Virus record (IMG/VR): IMGVR_UViG_3300049445_000460
Coordinates: 1-40,313 of that record
Reading direction: 5' to 3' (one strand)
DNA length: 40,313 nucleotides
Source of the DNA: a virus
Part shown: piece by piece, positions 29,211 to 37,718 of the stretch
Position numbering within the stretch: position 1 is the stretch's first letter
Layout: every line of letters starts with the position of its first letter
The notes under the pieces: model-generated
Database searches by the model: none
What the model was told of the DNA's origin: nothing
What the model saw: the letters and a program-made list of their open reading frames with translations, nothing else
Program-made: the position numbers and the translations under genes

Positions 29211-31503
29211 TCGCGATCTGCTGCGCGTCTACCACGATCTTCCGATTACCAGCTTCTCGGGCTGGGACAAGGTCTGGCAGATCGAGAGCGTTCTGGGCGT
29301 GCACGACCGCGGGACGTTCCGCGAGTCGGCGATGCTCTGCGACTCGATGATGCGCGACGACCGGATCGCGGCCGTCAGCGACACGCGCGTCTCGGCGCTC
29401 ATCAGCAGCCCCGTCGAGTGCAAGGCCGCCAACCCCCGCGCGAAGGCCGCGAAGATCGCCAAGGAGATCGGCGGCGACGGCGACTTCCCGGGGCTGTGGT
29501 CGCAGATGTTCCCGGCTTCCGTGATCGGCGAGCTGTCCTGGTGGGGCAACTGGCTGGGCTTCGGAATCGCCCAGGTCCTGTGGGACACGACCGGCACGGG
29601 CAACGTCCCGTCGACGGCCTGGTCGTACATGACGCCGAACGGAAAGATGGCGAACGGCTCGGTGCGCCCGGACGGCTACCTGCCGCCCGACATGAGCCAG
29701 CCGTACAAGCCGACGAAGCCGGGCCGCTGGACGCCGCACCTCAAGGTCTGGCATCCGCAGTACGTGTACTGGGACTGGTCGTCGTACCGCTACGTCGCCA
29801 TCTGCGCCGAGGGCGCGGTCACGCTGCCGAACACCGACGAGCAGACGCACAGCGACGGGAAGTGGTTCATCTGGGCGCCGCATGGCTACCAGTACGGATG
29901 GCTCAAGGCGATGGTCCGCCGGGTCGCGCACAAGTACATCATGCGCGGCTGGGACTACCGGGACTGGGCCCGGTACAATGAGCGCCACGGCATGCCGATC
30001 CTGGGCGCCATCACGCCGGCGAACGCGAACGCGCAGCTGAAGCAGGACTTCAAGGACGCGCTCTCGCGCATGGGCAGCGACGCCGTCATTCCACTGCCCC
30101 AGGGCGGCGATCCGAAGGACGGCAACAACTACGACCTGAAGGTCATCGAGGCCGTCGCGCGCACGTACCTGTCTTTCCAGCTGTTCAAGAAAGAGCTCGA
30201 CGACGACATCGCGATCACGTTCCTGGGCCAGAACCTGACGACGGATTCGCAGGGCGGCTCGATGGCGCTGGCGCAGATCCAGGACAAGGTCCGGATCGAC
30301 AAGCGCATCGAGGACGCCGGCATCGACGTCGCCATCCGCAACCAGGTCCTGTGGTGGGACGCCGGCTACAACTACGGCGACCCAGAGCTGGCGCCGATTC
30401 CGCAGCACCAGGTCGAGCCGCCCGAGGACGAGGCCGAGGAGGCCAAGACGCTGCTGGCGCTCGGCCAGGGCCTGCAGGCCATGGAGCTCGGCGCGCCCGG
30501 CCTGCTCGACATCCGCGGCATCGTCGACCGCTTCGGCTACCCGATGCTGTCCGAGGAGGAGCAGGCGGCGCTGCAGGAGGAGAAGCAGCAGAAGGCCCTC
30601 GAGCAGCAGCAGGCGATGATCGAGGCCGGCGGCGGACCGGCGAAGCCGGGCGACGACAAGAAGGACGACAAGGGCGACGACAAGGCGAAGGGCGGCAACC
30701 CGTTTGCGTCCAAGAAGCCGGCCGCGCTGACGGCCGTGCCCGCCCAGATCGCCAAGCAGATCGTGTTCCAGGGGATGCCGATCTCCGTCGAGAACCCAGC
30801 GGGCAGCGAGCGCCACTGGACGGATCACGAGGGCCGCATGGGTGTGACCGTCATGCAGTACGACTACGGGTTCTTCGACGGCATCAACGGCGCGGACAAA
30901 GACGAGCTGGACGTGTACGTCGGCCCCGACGAGAACGCGCCCGACGTGCACGTCGTTCGCCAGCACGACAAGGCGGACCCGACCAAGTACGACGAGGACA
31001 AGGTGTTCGTCGGCTTCGCGGACGCCGGCGCCGCCAAGGCCGCGTACCTCGCGCACCGGGACGACGGCGACGTGTGTTTCGGCGGCATGTCGACGATCCC
31101 CCTGGCGCGGTTCAAGGCCCGGATCGCGCGCCGGCCTGCAGGGGCGACCTCGCCGATTCGCACGCGCACCGACACCACCGCGGCGATCGTTGCGCTGGTG
31201 AAGCGCATCGCCGAGGGCCGCCCGGTCTCGCAGCTGCGGTCCAAGCAAGGCGCCGCGCGCGCCAAGCGCTACCCCGACACGCTGCAGGACAACGGCGTGC
31301 GGCGCGCGGCCGCGCTGTTGGCCAACGACGTCAAGGGCATCGTTGCGGACATCCAATCGGCATCCGGCTACGACGACCTGCGCGAAAAGGTGCTCGCGCG
31401 CTACCGCGACAAGATGCAGCCCGACGAGCTGGCCGAGCTGCTGCGCAAAGTAAACCTCATGGCCCACATGGCGGGCCGCTACACTGCAACCGGAGGACGA
31501 TGA
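29203..31503 (+). CDS. Mu gp29-like portal with C-terminal InPase-like domain
   Basis: The 766-residue protein starts at ATG 29203. Residues 1-440 follow the DUF935/Mu gp29 portal pattern (MCDSMMRDDRI-like N-terminal helix, WHPQYVYWDWS, HGYQYGWLKAMVRRVAHKYI, YNERHGMPI, FLGQNLTT). A Lys/Asp linker (GDDKKDDKGDDKAKGG) is near 485. Residues about 515-645 match the InPase-like domain described in phage polyvalent proteins: ISVENPAGSERHW, YDYGFFDGINGADKDELDVY, VGP, DEDKVFVGFADA and FKARI. The last 120 residues are helical. Portal proteins form the dodecameric DNA channel; the extra domain has no known role in it. The normal family length is near 500. Confidence 0.85.
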   Translation: MADRDLLRVYHDLPITSFSGWDKVWQIESVLGVHDRGTFRESAMLCDSMMRDDRIAAVSDTRVSALISSPVECKAANPRAKAAKIAKEIGGDGDFPGLWSQMFPASVIGELSWWGNWLGFGIAQVLWDTTGTGNVPSTAWSYMTPNGKMANGSVRPDGYLPPDMSQPYKPTKPGRWTPHLKVWHPQYVYWDWSSYRYVAICAEGAVTLPNTDEQTHSDGKWFIWAPHGYQYGWLKAMVRRVAHKYIMRGWDYRDWARYNERHGMPILGAITPANANAQLKQDFKDALSRMGSDAVIPLPQGGDPKDGNNYDLKVIEAVARTYLSFQLFKKELDDDIAITFLGQNLTTDSQGGSMALAQIQDKVRIDKRIEDAGIDVAIRNQVLWWDAGYNYGDPELAPIPQHQVEPPEDEAEEAKTLLALGQGLQAMELGAPGLLDIRGIVDRFGYPMLSEEEQAALQEEKQQKALEQQQAMIEAGGGPAKPGDDKKDDKGDDKAKGGNPFASKKPAALTAVPAQIAKQIVFQGMPISVENPAGSERHWTDHEGRMGVTVMQYDYGFFDGINGADKDELDVYVGPDENAPDVHVVRQHDKADPTKYDEDKVFVGFADAGAAKAAYLAHRDDGDVCFGGMSTIPLARFKARIARRPAGATSPIRTRTDTTAAIVALVKRIAEGRPVSQLRSKQGAARAKRYPDTLQDNGVRRAAALLANDVKGIVADIQSASGYDDLREKVLARYRDKMQPDELAELLRKVNLMAHMAGRYTATGGR

Positions 31504-31874
31504 TGCAGCCCGATACCCGTCTCAAGTGCCCTGCGATTCCGACCGTCAATCCTTCCGACTCGGTGCTCTTCGACGACGGGACGGAGCTGTCGCCGCGCGG
31601 GACGGACGATCGGCGCGTGATGGTGTCGGCGTTCATCGACGTCGCCGGGACGATCTTTCACGACGTCTATCTGCCGCTGGCGGACGGGACGTTCTCCGCC
31701 ACCGCGCGCGCGGGCAACGGCGCCGGCGACACCATCACGGCGAACACGGTCATCCACAAGGACTACAAGCTGCTGCCCGGCCGCAACGTGCTGCGCATTC
31801 ACACGACCACGCCGCCGACGTCGGTGTGGGAGGTGGGCGCGCGCCGCGTCTCGGATCGCGCTGTCGGCACCTAG
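31500..31874 (+). CDS. Small structural-type protein, 124 aa
   Basis: Two ATGs lie at 31500 and 31503; GGAGG at 31492-31496 favours the second, the ATGA overlap the first. The sequence is beta-rich (DSVLFDDGTELSPRG, VMVSAFIDVAGTIFHDVYLPLADGTFSATA), with an ITANTVIHKDYKLLPGRNVLRIH strand pair. It looks like a minor head or decoration protein. No family is recognised. Confidence 0.6.
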   Translation: MMQPDTRLKCPAIPTVNPSDSVLFDDGTELSPRGTDDRRVMVSAFIDVAGTIFHDVYLPLADGTFSATARAGNGAGDTITANTVIHKDYKLLPGRNVLRIHTTTPPTSVWEVGARRVSDRAVGT

Positions 31875-31880
31875 TCGCCG

Positions 31881-32099
31881 ATGGCGTACTCGAAGCAGTC
31901 GAAGCGCCGCTTCGTCCAGAAGGCGTTCTGGATCAGGAAAGACCTGGCTAAGCGCCTCGAGAAGATCGTCGCCAAGCGCCGCAAGGGCGAGAAGAAGTAC
32001 TCCGAGCGGGTAGCCTTCTCGCTGGCGCTGCGCGCTCACATCGAGAGCGAGGAGGAAGCGCTTGCCCTCCGTCCAGCGCCGCGTCCCAGTAACAGCTGA
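31881..32099 (+). CDS. Small basic protein, 72 aa
   Basis: A basic N-terminus (AYSKQSKRRFVQKAFWIRKD) leads into a helix (LAKRLEKIVAKRRKGEKKYS) and a SERVAFSLALRAHIESEE helix. The order strand-helix-helix is like a ribbon-helix-helix DNA-binding protein, but the match is weak. Its end overlaps the next gene by 38 bases. Confidence 0.55.
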   Translation: MAYSKQSKRRFVQKAFWIRKDLAKRLEKIVAKRRKGEKKYSERVAFSLALRAHIESEEEALALRPAPRPSNS

Positions 32100-32760
32100 C
32101 CCGATCAAGTTCGAGCCGGCGATCCGCGCGTTCGAAAAGCGCGTGCCGATCACGCGCGACGAGTGGGACAAGCTCGACAAGTCGGAGCGCGAGTTTGCGT
32201 TCACGGTCAGCGGCGCGACGCAGGCGGACCTGGTGACGCAGGTCTACGAGGCGATCGACAAGGCCGTCGAGACCGGATCGACGTTCGAGGAATTCAAGGC
32301 CGGCAGCTTCGTTGACGAGCTGTACGACGCGTGGGGCGGAGAGAGCCCGTCGCGGCTCGAGATGGTGTTTCGAACGGGCGTCAACCAAGCCTACAACGAT
32401 GGGCGCGAGGCGGTCTTCCGGCAGCCGGCCGTTGCGGATCTGCGACCCATCTGGCGCTACGAGCGCGGCGGCGGCGAGGACTGCGACATCTGCGACGAGT
32501 GCGAGGGCGTCATCCTGCCGGCGGACGATCCGTGGTGGAACGACCACCGACCGCTGATGCACCCGAATTGCGTCTGCTCATTCTCGGCGCTCACGAAAGA
32601 CGAGGCCGCGGAGGAGGGATATGTGGCCGCGGACGACGAGGACGCTCCCGATGTCGACGCGGCCGATGGCTTCGGCGATTCCGACGAGGAATGGTCTCCG
32701 GACCTGTCGAATTACCCGGACGAAATCGCCGAGATTCTGGGGCGCGTTCTAGATCGTTGA
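32062..32760 (+). CDS. Mu gpF-like head morphogenesis protein
   Basis: The start is TTG at 32062, behind GAGGAGGAAG. The 232-residue protein matches the gpF/SPP1 gp7 minor head family: SRLEMVFRTGVNQAYNDGR, RPIWRYERGGGEDCDICDECEG and the signature HRPLMHPNCVCSFSAL, with His and Cys ligands. An acidic Asp-rich tail follows (DDEDAPDVDAADGFGDSDEE). The protein helps early prohead assembly at the portal. It is shorter than the Mu protein because the family's N-terminal extension is missing. Confidence 0.8.
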   Translation: MPSVQRRVPVTADPIKFEPAIRAFEKRVPITRDEWDKLDKSEREFAFTVSGATQADLVTQVYEAIDKAVETGSTFEEFKAGSFVDELYDAWGGESPSRLEMVFRTGVNQAYNDGREAVFRQPAVADLRPIWRYERGGGEDCDICDECEGVILPADDPWWNDHRPLMHPNCVCSFSALTKDEAAEEGYVAADDEDAPDVDAADGFGDSDEEWSPDLSNYPDEIAEILGRVLDR

Positions 32761-32772
32761 GGGGGGCGCGTA

Positions 32773-32809
32773 TTGTGCGGCCCTCGTCGGGGCGTGCAGA
32801 ATCGTCCTC
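32773..32809 (+). promoter_or_regulatory. Leaderless promoter before the protease gene
   Basis: TTGTGC (32773-32778), 18 bases, CAGAAT (32797-32802), seven bases and the GTG at 32810. AGAATC is shared with the copy at 2009-2014. There is no Shine-Dalgarno sequence. Confidence 0.5.
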
Positions 32810-34027
32810 GTGAAGCGGCGGCACCAGGCCACCAACCAGTTCAGGCAGGAGCCCGTGATCGCGCTCAGCGCGATCGTCCTGGGCGCGGACGGCAAGGCGC
32901 CCCAGGAGTGGCCGGTGTTCACCTATGGGGTGAACACCTCCGACAAGGGCAACTTCATCTTCGACGAGCGCGCCGCGAAGCTGGTGATGGCGGCCTTCGC
33001 GAAGAAGGGTTCATCGCTGACGATGGACTACGAGCACCAGGCGCTCAACGCTCCCGAGAACGGGCAGCCCGCGCCGAACAGCTGCTACAGCTGGACGCCC
33101 GAGATTCGCGCCAACGCCGCCGGCAAGCCGGAGCTCTGGGCGACGAACGCCAAGTGGACGATCAAGGCCAGCGGCATGATCGAGTCCAAGGAGTACCTCT
33201 ACTTTTCCCCGGCCTTCGAGACCGAGCCGGAGACGATGCGCGTGTCGCGAATCGTCAACATGGCGCTCACGAACGTTCCCGCGCTCGACAATCTGAAGCC
33301 GCTTGTTGCCGCAACCACAGGAGACCGACCGATGAAGAATGCCCTCTGCTACAGCTGCAGCGTCGCCCTCAAGTTTCCGACGGACGACGATGACGGCGAC
33401 AAGGTCGCGTGCGTGGCATGCAGCACTCGCGGCGCCGCGCAGATGACGACGCTCTCCGCGGTGGTCGGCCTGAAGGCGGACGCCGGACGCGACGCGGTCC
33501 TGGCGACGATCAGCGATCTGGCGAGCTTCCGCACGACGGTCGTTGCGCTCACGGGCGCGAAGACGCCGGGCGAGGCGGCCGGCCTGATCATCGCGTTGAA
33601 GGCGCGCGCCGAAGAGGTCAACGCCCTGACCGCGCAGCTCGAGACGGAGCGCGAAGCGCGCCTGCGCACGACGTTCGACGGCATCCTGGTGACGGCCGGC
33701 AAGGAAGGCCGCATCGAGCCGTCGCAGCACGAGACGCTCGTGAAGCCGATCCTCAAGGCGAGCGGCGGCAAGGTGACGGAGCTGGCCATCGAGATGCTCT
33801 CGGCGGCGATCTCCATCATCCCGGCGAAGGTCGTCACGGCGGGCGGCGAGAAGCAGCCCGACCCGGCGGCGGCCGCGCAGCTGCTGACGGGCCTGACCGA
33901 GGACGACAAGAAGATCGCTCGGCTCACCGGCATCGCGCCCGTCGCGATCATCGAGCACAAGAAGCACGCCGTCGCCGGCGACTACAACGGCATGCAGCGC
34001 CCGCTGATGCACATCCTCCAGCCGTAA
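32810..34027 (+). CDS. Mu gpI-like prohead protease and scaffold
   Basis: The 405-residue protein starts at GTG. Residues 1-170 match the Mu protease I domain: AAKLVMAAFAKKGSSLTMDYEHQAL, WTPEIRANA, WTIKASGMIESKEYLYFSPAF and IVNMALTNVPALD. Residues 180-204 hold an inserted CYSC-N17-CVAC zinc ribbon. The rest is a helical scaffold (GEAAGLIIALKARAEEVNAL, ETEREARL). The protease trims the prohead and itself. An in-frame start at 33332 with an AGGAG Shine-Dalgarno sequence would make the scaffold alone, as Mu makes Z from inside I. Confidence 0.85.
   Translation: MKRRHQATNQFRQEPVIALSAIVLGADGKAPQEWPVFTYGVNTSDKGNFIFDERAAKLVMAAFAKKGSSLTMDYEHQALNAPENGQPAPNSCYSWTPEIRANAAGKPELWATNAKWTIKASGMIESKEYLYFSPAFETEPETMRVSRIVNMALTNVPALDNLKPLVAATTGDRPMKNALCYSCSVALKFPTDDDDGDKVACVACSTRGAAQMTTLSAVVGLKADAGRDAVLATISDLASFRTTVVALTGAKTPGEAAGLIIALKARAEEVNALTAQLETEREARLRTTFDGILVTAGKEGRIEPSQHETLVKPILKASGGKVTELAIEMLSAAISIIPAKVVTAGGEKQPDPAAAAQLLTGLTEDDKKIARLTGIAPVAIIEHKKHAVAGDYNGMQRPLMHILQP
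33332..34027 (+). CDS. Nested scaffold protein (Mu Z-like)
   Basis: ATG 33332 lies behind an AGGAGACC Shine-Dalgarno sequence and in the frame of the protease gene, at its codon 175. The product (231 aa) would begin MKNALCYSCS, so the zinc ribbon would form its N-terminus. In Mu, scaffold Z is made from an internal start in gene I in the same manner. Expression here is inferred from the site alone. Confidence 0.6.
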   Translation: MKNALCYSCSVALKFPTDDDDGDKVACVACSTRGAAQMTTLSAVVGLKADAGRDAVLATISDLASFRTTVVALTGAKTPGEAAGLIIALKARAEEVNALTAQLETEREARLRTTFDGILVTAGKEGRIEPSQHETLVKPILKASGGKVTELAIEMLSAAISIIPAKVVTAGGEKQPDPAAAAQLLTGLTEDDKKIARLTGIAPVAIIEHKKHAVAGDYNGMQRPLMHILQP

Positions 34028-34050
34028 CGGCAGGCCCGACTCACCCAGCC

Positions 34051-34068
34051 GCCGGCGGCGACGCCGGC
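34051..34068 (+). other. GNRA-capped hairpin
   Basis: GCCGGCG (34051-34057), a GCGA tetraloop and CGCCGGC (34062-34068) form a perfect, very stable hairpin between the scaffold and decoration genes. It could be an mRNA stability element or processing site. Confidence 0.55.
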
Positions 34069-34099
34069 ATCCGACGACCCCAAGAAAAGGACCACCCAG

Positions 34100-34579
34100 A
34101 TGAGCGCTCTGACCGCATCTCGAAACACCAAGCAGCTCGGCGTCGTCAAGGCCGTGCTGGACGATCTCGACCTGCCCCAGGCGGCAACGAAGATCATCTT
34201 CGAAGGCGCGCTCGTCGTCGTGAACGCGTCGGGCTATTGCGAGCCGGCCACCCAGGCGACCGCGAAGATCGCCGCTGGCGTGGCGGCGCTCAACCCGAAC
34301 ACTGGCTCGTCCAACTCGACGGGCTTCTCGAACGGCGACCTGCGCGTGCGCGTGCGCCAGGGCGTGTTCCGGTTCAACAACAGCGCGGCCGGTGTCGATC
34401 TCATCGCCCAGGCCGACGTCGGCAAGTACTGCTGGATGGTCGACGACCAGACGGTCGCGAAGAGCAGCGCGAGCTCGGCCCGCAGCAAGGCCGGCGTGAT
34501 CATCGACGTCGACAGCGCTGGCGTCTGGGTCGCGGTCGGCCTGCAGCTCAACCCCGACATGACCGGCGCCGCCACGTAG
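34100..34579 (+). CDS. Probable capsid decoration protein, 159 aa
   Basis: It lies directly before the capsid gene, the usual place for decoration or stabilisation proteins. Segments KIIFEGALVVVNASGYCEPAT, LRVRVRQGVFRFNNS, GKYCWMVDDQTVAKSS and AGVIIDVDSAGVWVAVG give the strand-rich order of the DUF2190-like decoration fold. The count of virion copies is likely high. It is not homologous to lambda gpD by any motif I can see. Confidence 0.65.
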   Translation: MSALTASRNTKQLGVVKAVLDDLDLPQAATKIIFEGALVVVNASGYCEPATQATAKIAAGVAALNPNTGSSNSTGFSNGDLRVRVRQGVFRFNNSAAGVDLIAQADVGKYCWMVDDQTVAKSSASSARSKAGVIIDVDSAGVWVAVGLQLNPDMTGAAT

Positions 34580-34652
34580 CACCACCCCCGAATCCCCCTC
34601 ACCCAACCGATCCAGCTGAGGCCGCGGACAGCGGCAAAGGAAGACGAAGAAA

Positions 34653-35594
34653 ATGGAACTCACCACCTCCCAGCTCCAGTCCTTTTTCACTCAGCTGGAT
34701 CTGAGCCAGCAGAGGGGTTACCAGAAGGTCGCGCAGTACTGGAACAAGTTCTCCATGCTGTCGACCAGTGGGACCGAGCGCAAGACGTACGCGTGGCTCG
34801 CGCAGCTGCCCTCCATGAAGAAGTGGATCGGGGAGAAGCAGCTCAACAACATCGCCGCGCGCTCGTTCGAGGTGACGAACGACGACTTCGAGAACACCTT
34901 CGGCGTCGACCGCAACAAGCTGGACGACGATCAGTTCGGCGTCTACTCGCAGGCTGCTGACCTGCAGGGGCAGGCCGTCGCGCGCTGGCCCGACGAGCAG
35001 ATGACCGCCAAGCTGATCGCCGGCACCACGACGACCTGCTACGACGGGCAGTTCTTCTTCGACACCGACCACCCGGTCGATCTCGACGACAGCTCGCAGG
35101 GGACGTACGCGAACCTGCGGACGAGCAAGCCGCTGACGCTGGCCAACTACGCCAGCGCGAAGTCGGCGATGCGCTCGTTCAAGGGCGAGAGCGGCCGCCC
35201 GCTGCAGGTCAAGCCGACCGTGATGATGGTCGGCCCGGACAACGAGCTCAACGCCCTGAACATCATCAAGGCGTCGAGCATCAACCAGGTCACGCAGAAC
35301 GTGGCCGCCACCGATAACGTCGCCGCGTCGGCGCCCGAGAACGTCTACAAGGGCGACGTCGAGCTGGTCGTCAACGAGTACCTGATCGACGACACGGCTG
35401 GCGCCTGGTACCTGTTCTCGACCGACCGGATCGAGCCGCTCATCTGGCAGGTCCGGAAGCAGCCGACGCGCATCCCGATCGTCGACCCGACCAACCCCCT
35501 CGTGTGGAACAACCGCACGTTCGCCTACTCGGTCGAGGGCCGCGCGGGCGCCGGCTTCGGCCTGCCGTTCCTGGCCATCAAGAACACGCCCTAG
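34653..35594 (+). CDS. Major capsid protein, Mu gpT-like
   Basis: The 313-residue protein follows the Mu gpT family: FTQLDLSQQRGYQKVAQYWNK-like start, YAWLAQLPSMKKWIG, RSFEVTNDDFENTFGVDRN, the FFDTDHPV motif, and late segments LVVNEYLIDD, WYLFSTDR and RTFAYSVEGRAGAGFGLPF. It has the HK97-type fold known for this family and builds the icosahedral shell. The length is normal (about 305). A strong terminator follows, as expected for the most expressed head gene. Confidence 0.92.
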   Translation: MELTTSQLQSFFTQLDLSQQRGYQKVAQYWNKFSMLSTSGTERKTYAWLAQLPSMKKWIGEKQLNNIAARSFEVTNDDFENTFGVDRNKLDDDQFGVYSQAADLQGQAVARWPDEQMTAKLIAGTTTTCYDGQFFFDTDHPVDLDDSSQGTYANLRTSKPLTLANYASAKSAMRSFKGESGRPLQVKPTVMMVGPDNELNALNIIKASSINQVTQNVAATDNVAASAPENVYKGDVELVVNEYLIDDTAGAWYLFSTDRIEPLIWQVRKQPTRIPIVDPTNPLVWNNRTFAYSVEGRAGAGFGLPFLAIKNTP

Positions 35595-35608
35595 CACCTC
35601 GCCACCCT

Positions 35609-35632
35609 GACCGCCCCGATCCTGGGGCGGTC
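35609..35632 (+). terminator. Hairpin terminator after the capsid gene
   Basis: GACCGCCCC (35609-35617) and GGGGCGGTC (35624-35632) pair perfectly around GATCCT. The following sequence is only mildly T-rich (CCCTCACTGCTT), so readthrough to the tail genes is likely. Confidence 0.75.
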
Positions 35633-35660
35633 CCTCACTGCTTCCAGGAGATCCACAACG

Positions 35661-36161
35661 ATGCGAATCACGGTACAGGCGAGACACCCGGTGCACGCAA
35701 ACCTGGCGCGCGCGGGACGCTTCTGGCCGACCGCCGAAGCGGTCGAGGTGGAGGTCCTGGGACAGGACGAGGATCCGCCCCCGGTGATGGTGAAGGTCAA
35801 GAACCCCACCACGCTGGTGATGGAGGACAAGGCGCGCCCGGACCCGAGGCGAATCGGGCGCGACTCGTACAAGCTGCTGATGGACGACAACCGCCTGACG
35901 GTGAAGTCGGGCGAGAGTATCAGCTCTCGCGCGGCCGAGGCCGCGGTCGGCGCCGCCCGCCAGGAAGTGCAGCGCCTGTCCGGCGAGAACGCCGACCTGG
36001 TGGCGAAGGTCGCCGGCGTGACCGCCGAACGCGACGAGCTGCTGGCGAAGGTCGTCGAGCTCGAGGCCGCGCTGAAGGCGGTCCCGAAACCCGAAGCGCC
36101 GAAGCCCGAAGAGACCGAGCCCGAGACGAAGACCAAGTCGGAGAAGCCCGGGAAGCGGTAG
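35661..36161 (+). CDS. Mu gp35-like protein with coiled coil
   Basis: The position after the capsid gene and the start MRITVQARHPVHANLARAGR with FWPTAEAVEVEVL fit the N-terminal domain of Mu gp35-like proteins. Residues 90-140 form a coiled coil (RQEVQRLSGENADLVAKVAG, VTAERDELLAKVVELEAAL). The tail is a Pro/Glu/Lys stretch. The role in Mu is unknown; a capsid or connector accessory is assumed. A CCAGGAG Shine-Dalgarno sequence lies upstream. Confidence 0.65.
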   Translation: MRITVQARHPVHANLARAGRFWPTAEAVEVEVLGQDEDPPPVMVKVKNPTTLVMEDKARPDPRRIGRDSYKLLMDDNRLTVKSGESISSRAAEAAVGAARQEVQRLSGENADLVAKVAGVTAERDELLAKVVELEAALKAVPKPEAPKPEETEPETKTKSEKPGKR

Positions 36162-36164
36162 GCG

Positions 36165-36626
36165 ATGAGTCAGCGCTACGCCGAGATCGCGGATGCGAGG
36201 CGACTCGGCCTCGGGGCGCGAGCCTTTTCCACCGACGAGGTGGAGGGCATGAACGCCAACCTGCTGGCCGCCAGCGAGGAGGCGGACAGCTACCTCGCCA
36301 ACCAGTACACGCTGCCGCTGACGGCGTGGGGGCAAGACCTGAGGGCCGCGGTCTGCAAGATCGCCGTCTACGAGTTTCTGTCCGTGCGCGGCCTCAATCC
36401 CGAGCCGGGCAGCTCGGACGGCAACGTCAAGGACCGGGCGAAGGATGCGCGGACCTGGCTGATGCGCGTCGGCGAGGGCAAGGCCACGCCAGGCGGCATC
36501 GCCGACAGCGGCACGCCGGCGGCTTCGGACGCGCCCAGCTCGGCACCCGAGGTCATCAGCTCCAGCTCGCGCGGCTGGTCGAGCCGGGACGACTCCAACC
36601 ACCGCGGCCCGTTCGTGAGCGACTGA
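36165..36626 (+). CDS. Mu gp36-like head-tail connector
   Basis: Residues 1-95 match the DUF1320/Mu gp36 family: MSQRYAEIADARRLG, NLLAASEEADSYLANQYTLP, LRAAVCKIAVYEFLSVRG and KDRAKDARTWLMRVGEG. The family binds below the portal as an adaptor. A Ser/Pro-rich disordered tail follows (SSAPEVISSSSRGWSSRDDS). The length is normal. Confidence 0.85.
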   Translation: MSQRYAEIADARRLGLGARAFSTDEVEGMNANLLAASEEADSYLANQYTLPLTAWGQDLRAAVCKIAVYEFLSVRGLNPEPGSSDGNVKDRAKDARTWLMRVGEGKATPGGIADSGTPAASDAPSSAPEVISSSSRGWSSRDDSNHRGPFVSD

Positions 36627-37150
36627 TGCCGCAGCGATCAGCAGGCATGAGCTTCGCAGAGCTTCGGCGAAGGATCCTCGCGTCGAGCGACGAGACGCTG
36701 AAGGGCGACGTCGCCGCGATGATGTCGGCCAGCATGCTCAAGCTGGTGTCCGACAACTTCCTGGGCAGCCACGACCCCTACAACGTCGCCTGGGAGCCCA
36801 TCCGCGGCGGCCGCATGCCGCTGATGAAGACCAGGCGGATGTGGCGCAGCGCCACGGCCCAGGCCGAGGGCCCCCGCGCGACGGTCGCCATCACGGCCAA
36901 CTATTCCGGATTCCACCAAAAGGGCACCAGCGCCTTCGCCGTGCCCGCCCGTACGGCCCGCCAGAGCGCGAGTGGCCGGTTCGTGGGCAAAGGGGCCCGG
37001 ACGGCGTTTCTGCTGCGCACGGCCGCACACACGAATCCTGGCATCAAGGCCCGGCCCATGGTGCCGGACGAGCGCGGGCTGCCGCCGGCCTGGGAGGCCG
37101 TGTTCCGGCGCGACACGATTGCGGTCCTGCGCCGAAGGGCGGGCGCCTGA
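36626..37150 (+). CDS. Virion morphogenesis protein, Mu gpG-like
   Basis: The ATG overlaps the previous stop as TGATG. The 174-residue protein has FAELRRRILASSDETLKGDV, then NVAWEPIRGGRMPLMKTRRMW, ATVAITANYSGFHQKG and a C-terminal RPMVPDERGLPPAWE. This is the order of the phage virion morphogenesis/tail-completion family. It joins head and tail. The match is clear in the 'YSGFHQKG' and 'aRPmvp' regions. Confidence 0.8.
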   Translation: MPQRSAGMSFAELRRRILASSDETLKGDVAAMMSASMLKLVSDNFLGSHDPYNVAWEPIRGGRMPLMKTRRMWRSATAQAEGPRATVAITANYSGFHQKGTSAFAVPARTARQSASGRFVGKGARTAFLLRTAAHTNPGIKARPMVPDERGLPPAWEAVFRRDTIAVLRRRAGA

Positions 37151-37701
37151 TGTCGATCTCGACCGTCTTCGTGGCCATCAAGACCGGCCTGCAGACCGTC
37201 CTCGAGGCGGCCGGCGAGCAGCTGCCGGTCATCCACGAGCTCGGCGCGGACCACCTGTCGGACGCCATGGACGCGCCGGCGATCGTCTGGTGCCCGGTCG
37301 GCGCTACGGGCATCGAGATGATCTCGGGCCCGAGCGCGCCCGTCAGCCGCAAGCTGACTCTGGCCGAGCAGAAGCAGCGGATCAGCGACCCCAAGGAGGT
37401 CGCGCGGCGCGAGGAGCTGATCGAGATCCACGTCTTCGGGAAGACGTTCGAGAAGTGCGAGACGCTGCTCAACCACCTGGTGGCCGCCATGCGGTACCAG
37501 CTGACGGCCTTTTCGTTTAAGCCGATCTCGACGGACTGGAAGCTTGGCCAGGCCGACACGTCGAAGCCGTTCCACATCTGCATTTTCAATTGCAAGGTCG
37601 CGGTGCCCTTCACGTTCGAGCCGCTGGGCGTGGCGAAGGGGCCGCTTTCTGTCGAGGTCACCGGCGATCTTGTAGAGTCGCTCGAAGAGACCGGCGGCTG
37701 A
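37150..37701 (+). CDS. Mu gp37-like tail terminator
   Basis: It starts in a TGATG overlap. The position before the sheath gene and the mixed alpha/beta order (VFVAIKTGLQTVLEAAG, EELIEIHVFGKTFEKCETLL, NHLVAAMRYQLTAF, FNCKVAVPFTFEPLG) fit the tail-terminator group, which caps the tail tube. The sequence motif is weak, so the call rests mainly on gene order. Confidence 0.6.
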   Translation: MSISTVFVAIKTGLQTVLEAAGEQLPVIHELGADHLSDAMDAPAIVWCPVGATGIEMISGPSAPVSRKLTLAEQKQRISDPKEVARREELIEIHVFGKTFEKCETLLNHLVAAMRYQLTAFSFKPISTDWKLGQADTSKPFHICIFNCKVAVPFTFEPLGVAKGPLSVEVTGDLVESLEETGG

Positions 37702-37718
37702 TGACGAGGAGAGGCACC

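Noticed and set aside
29092-31467. 791-codon minus-strand frame opposite the portal gene
   Set aside because: The + strand has clear portal and InPase motifs; the antisense frame is composition-driven.
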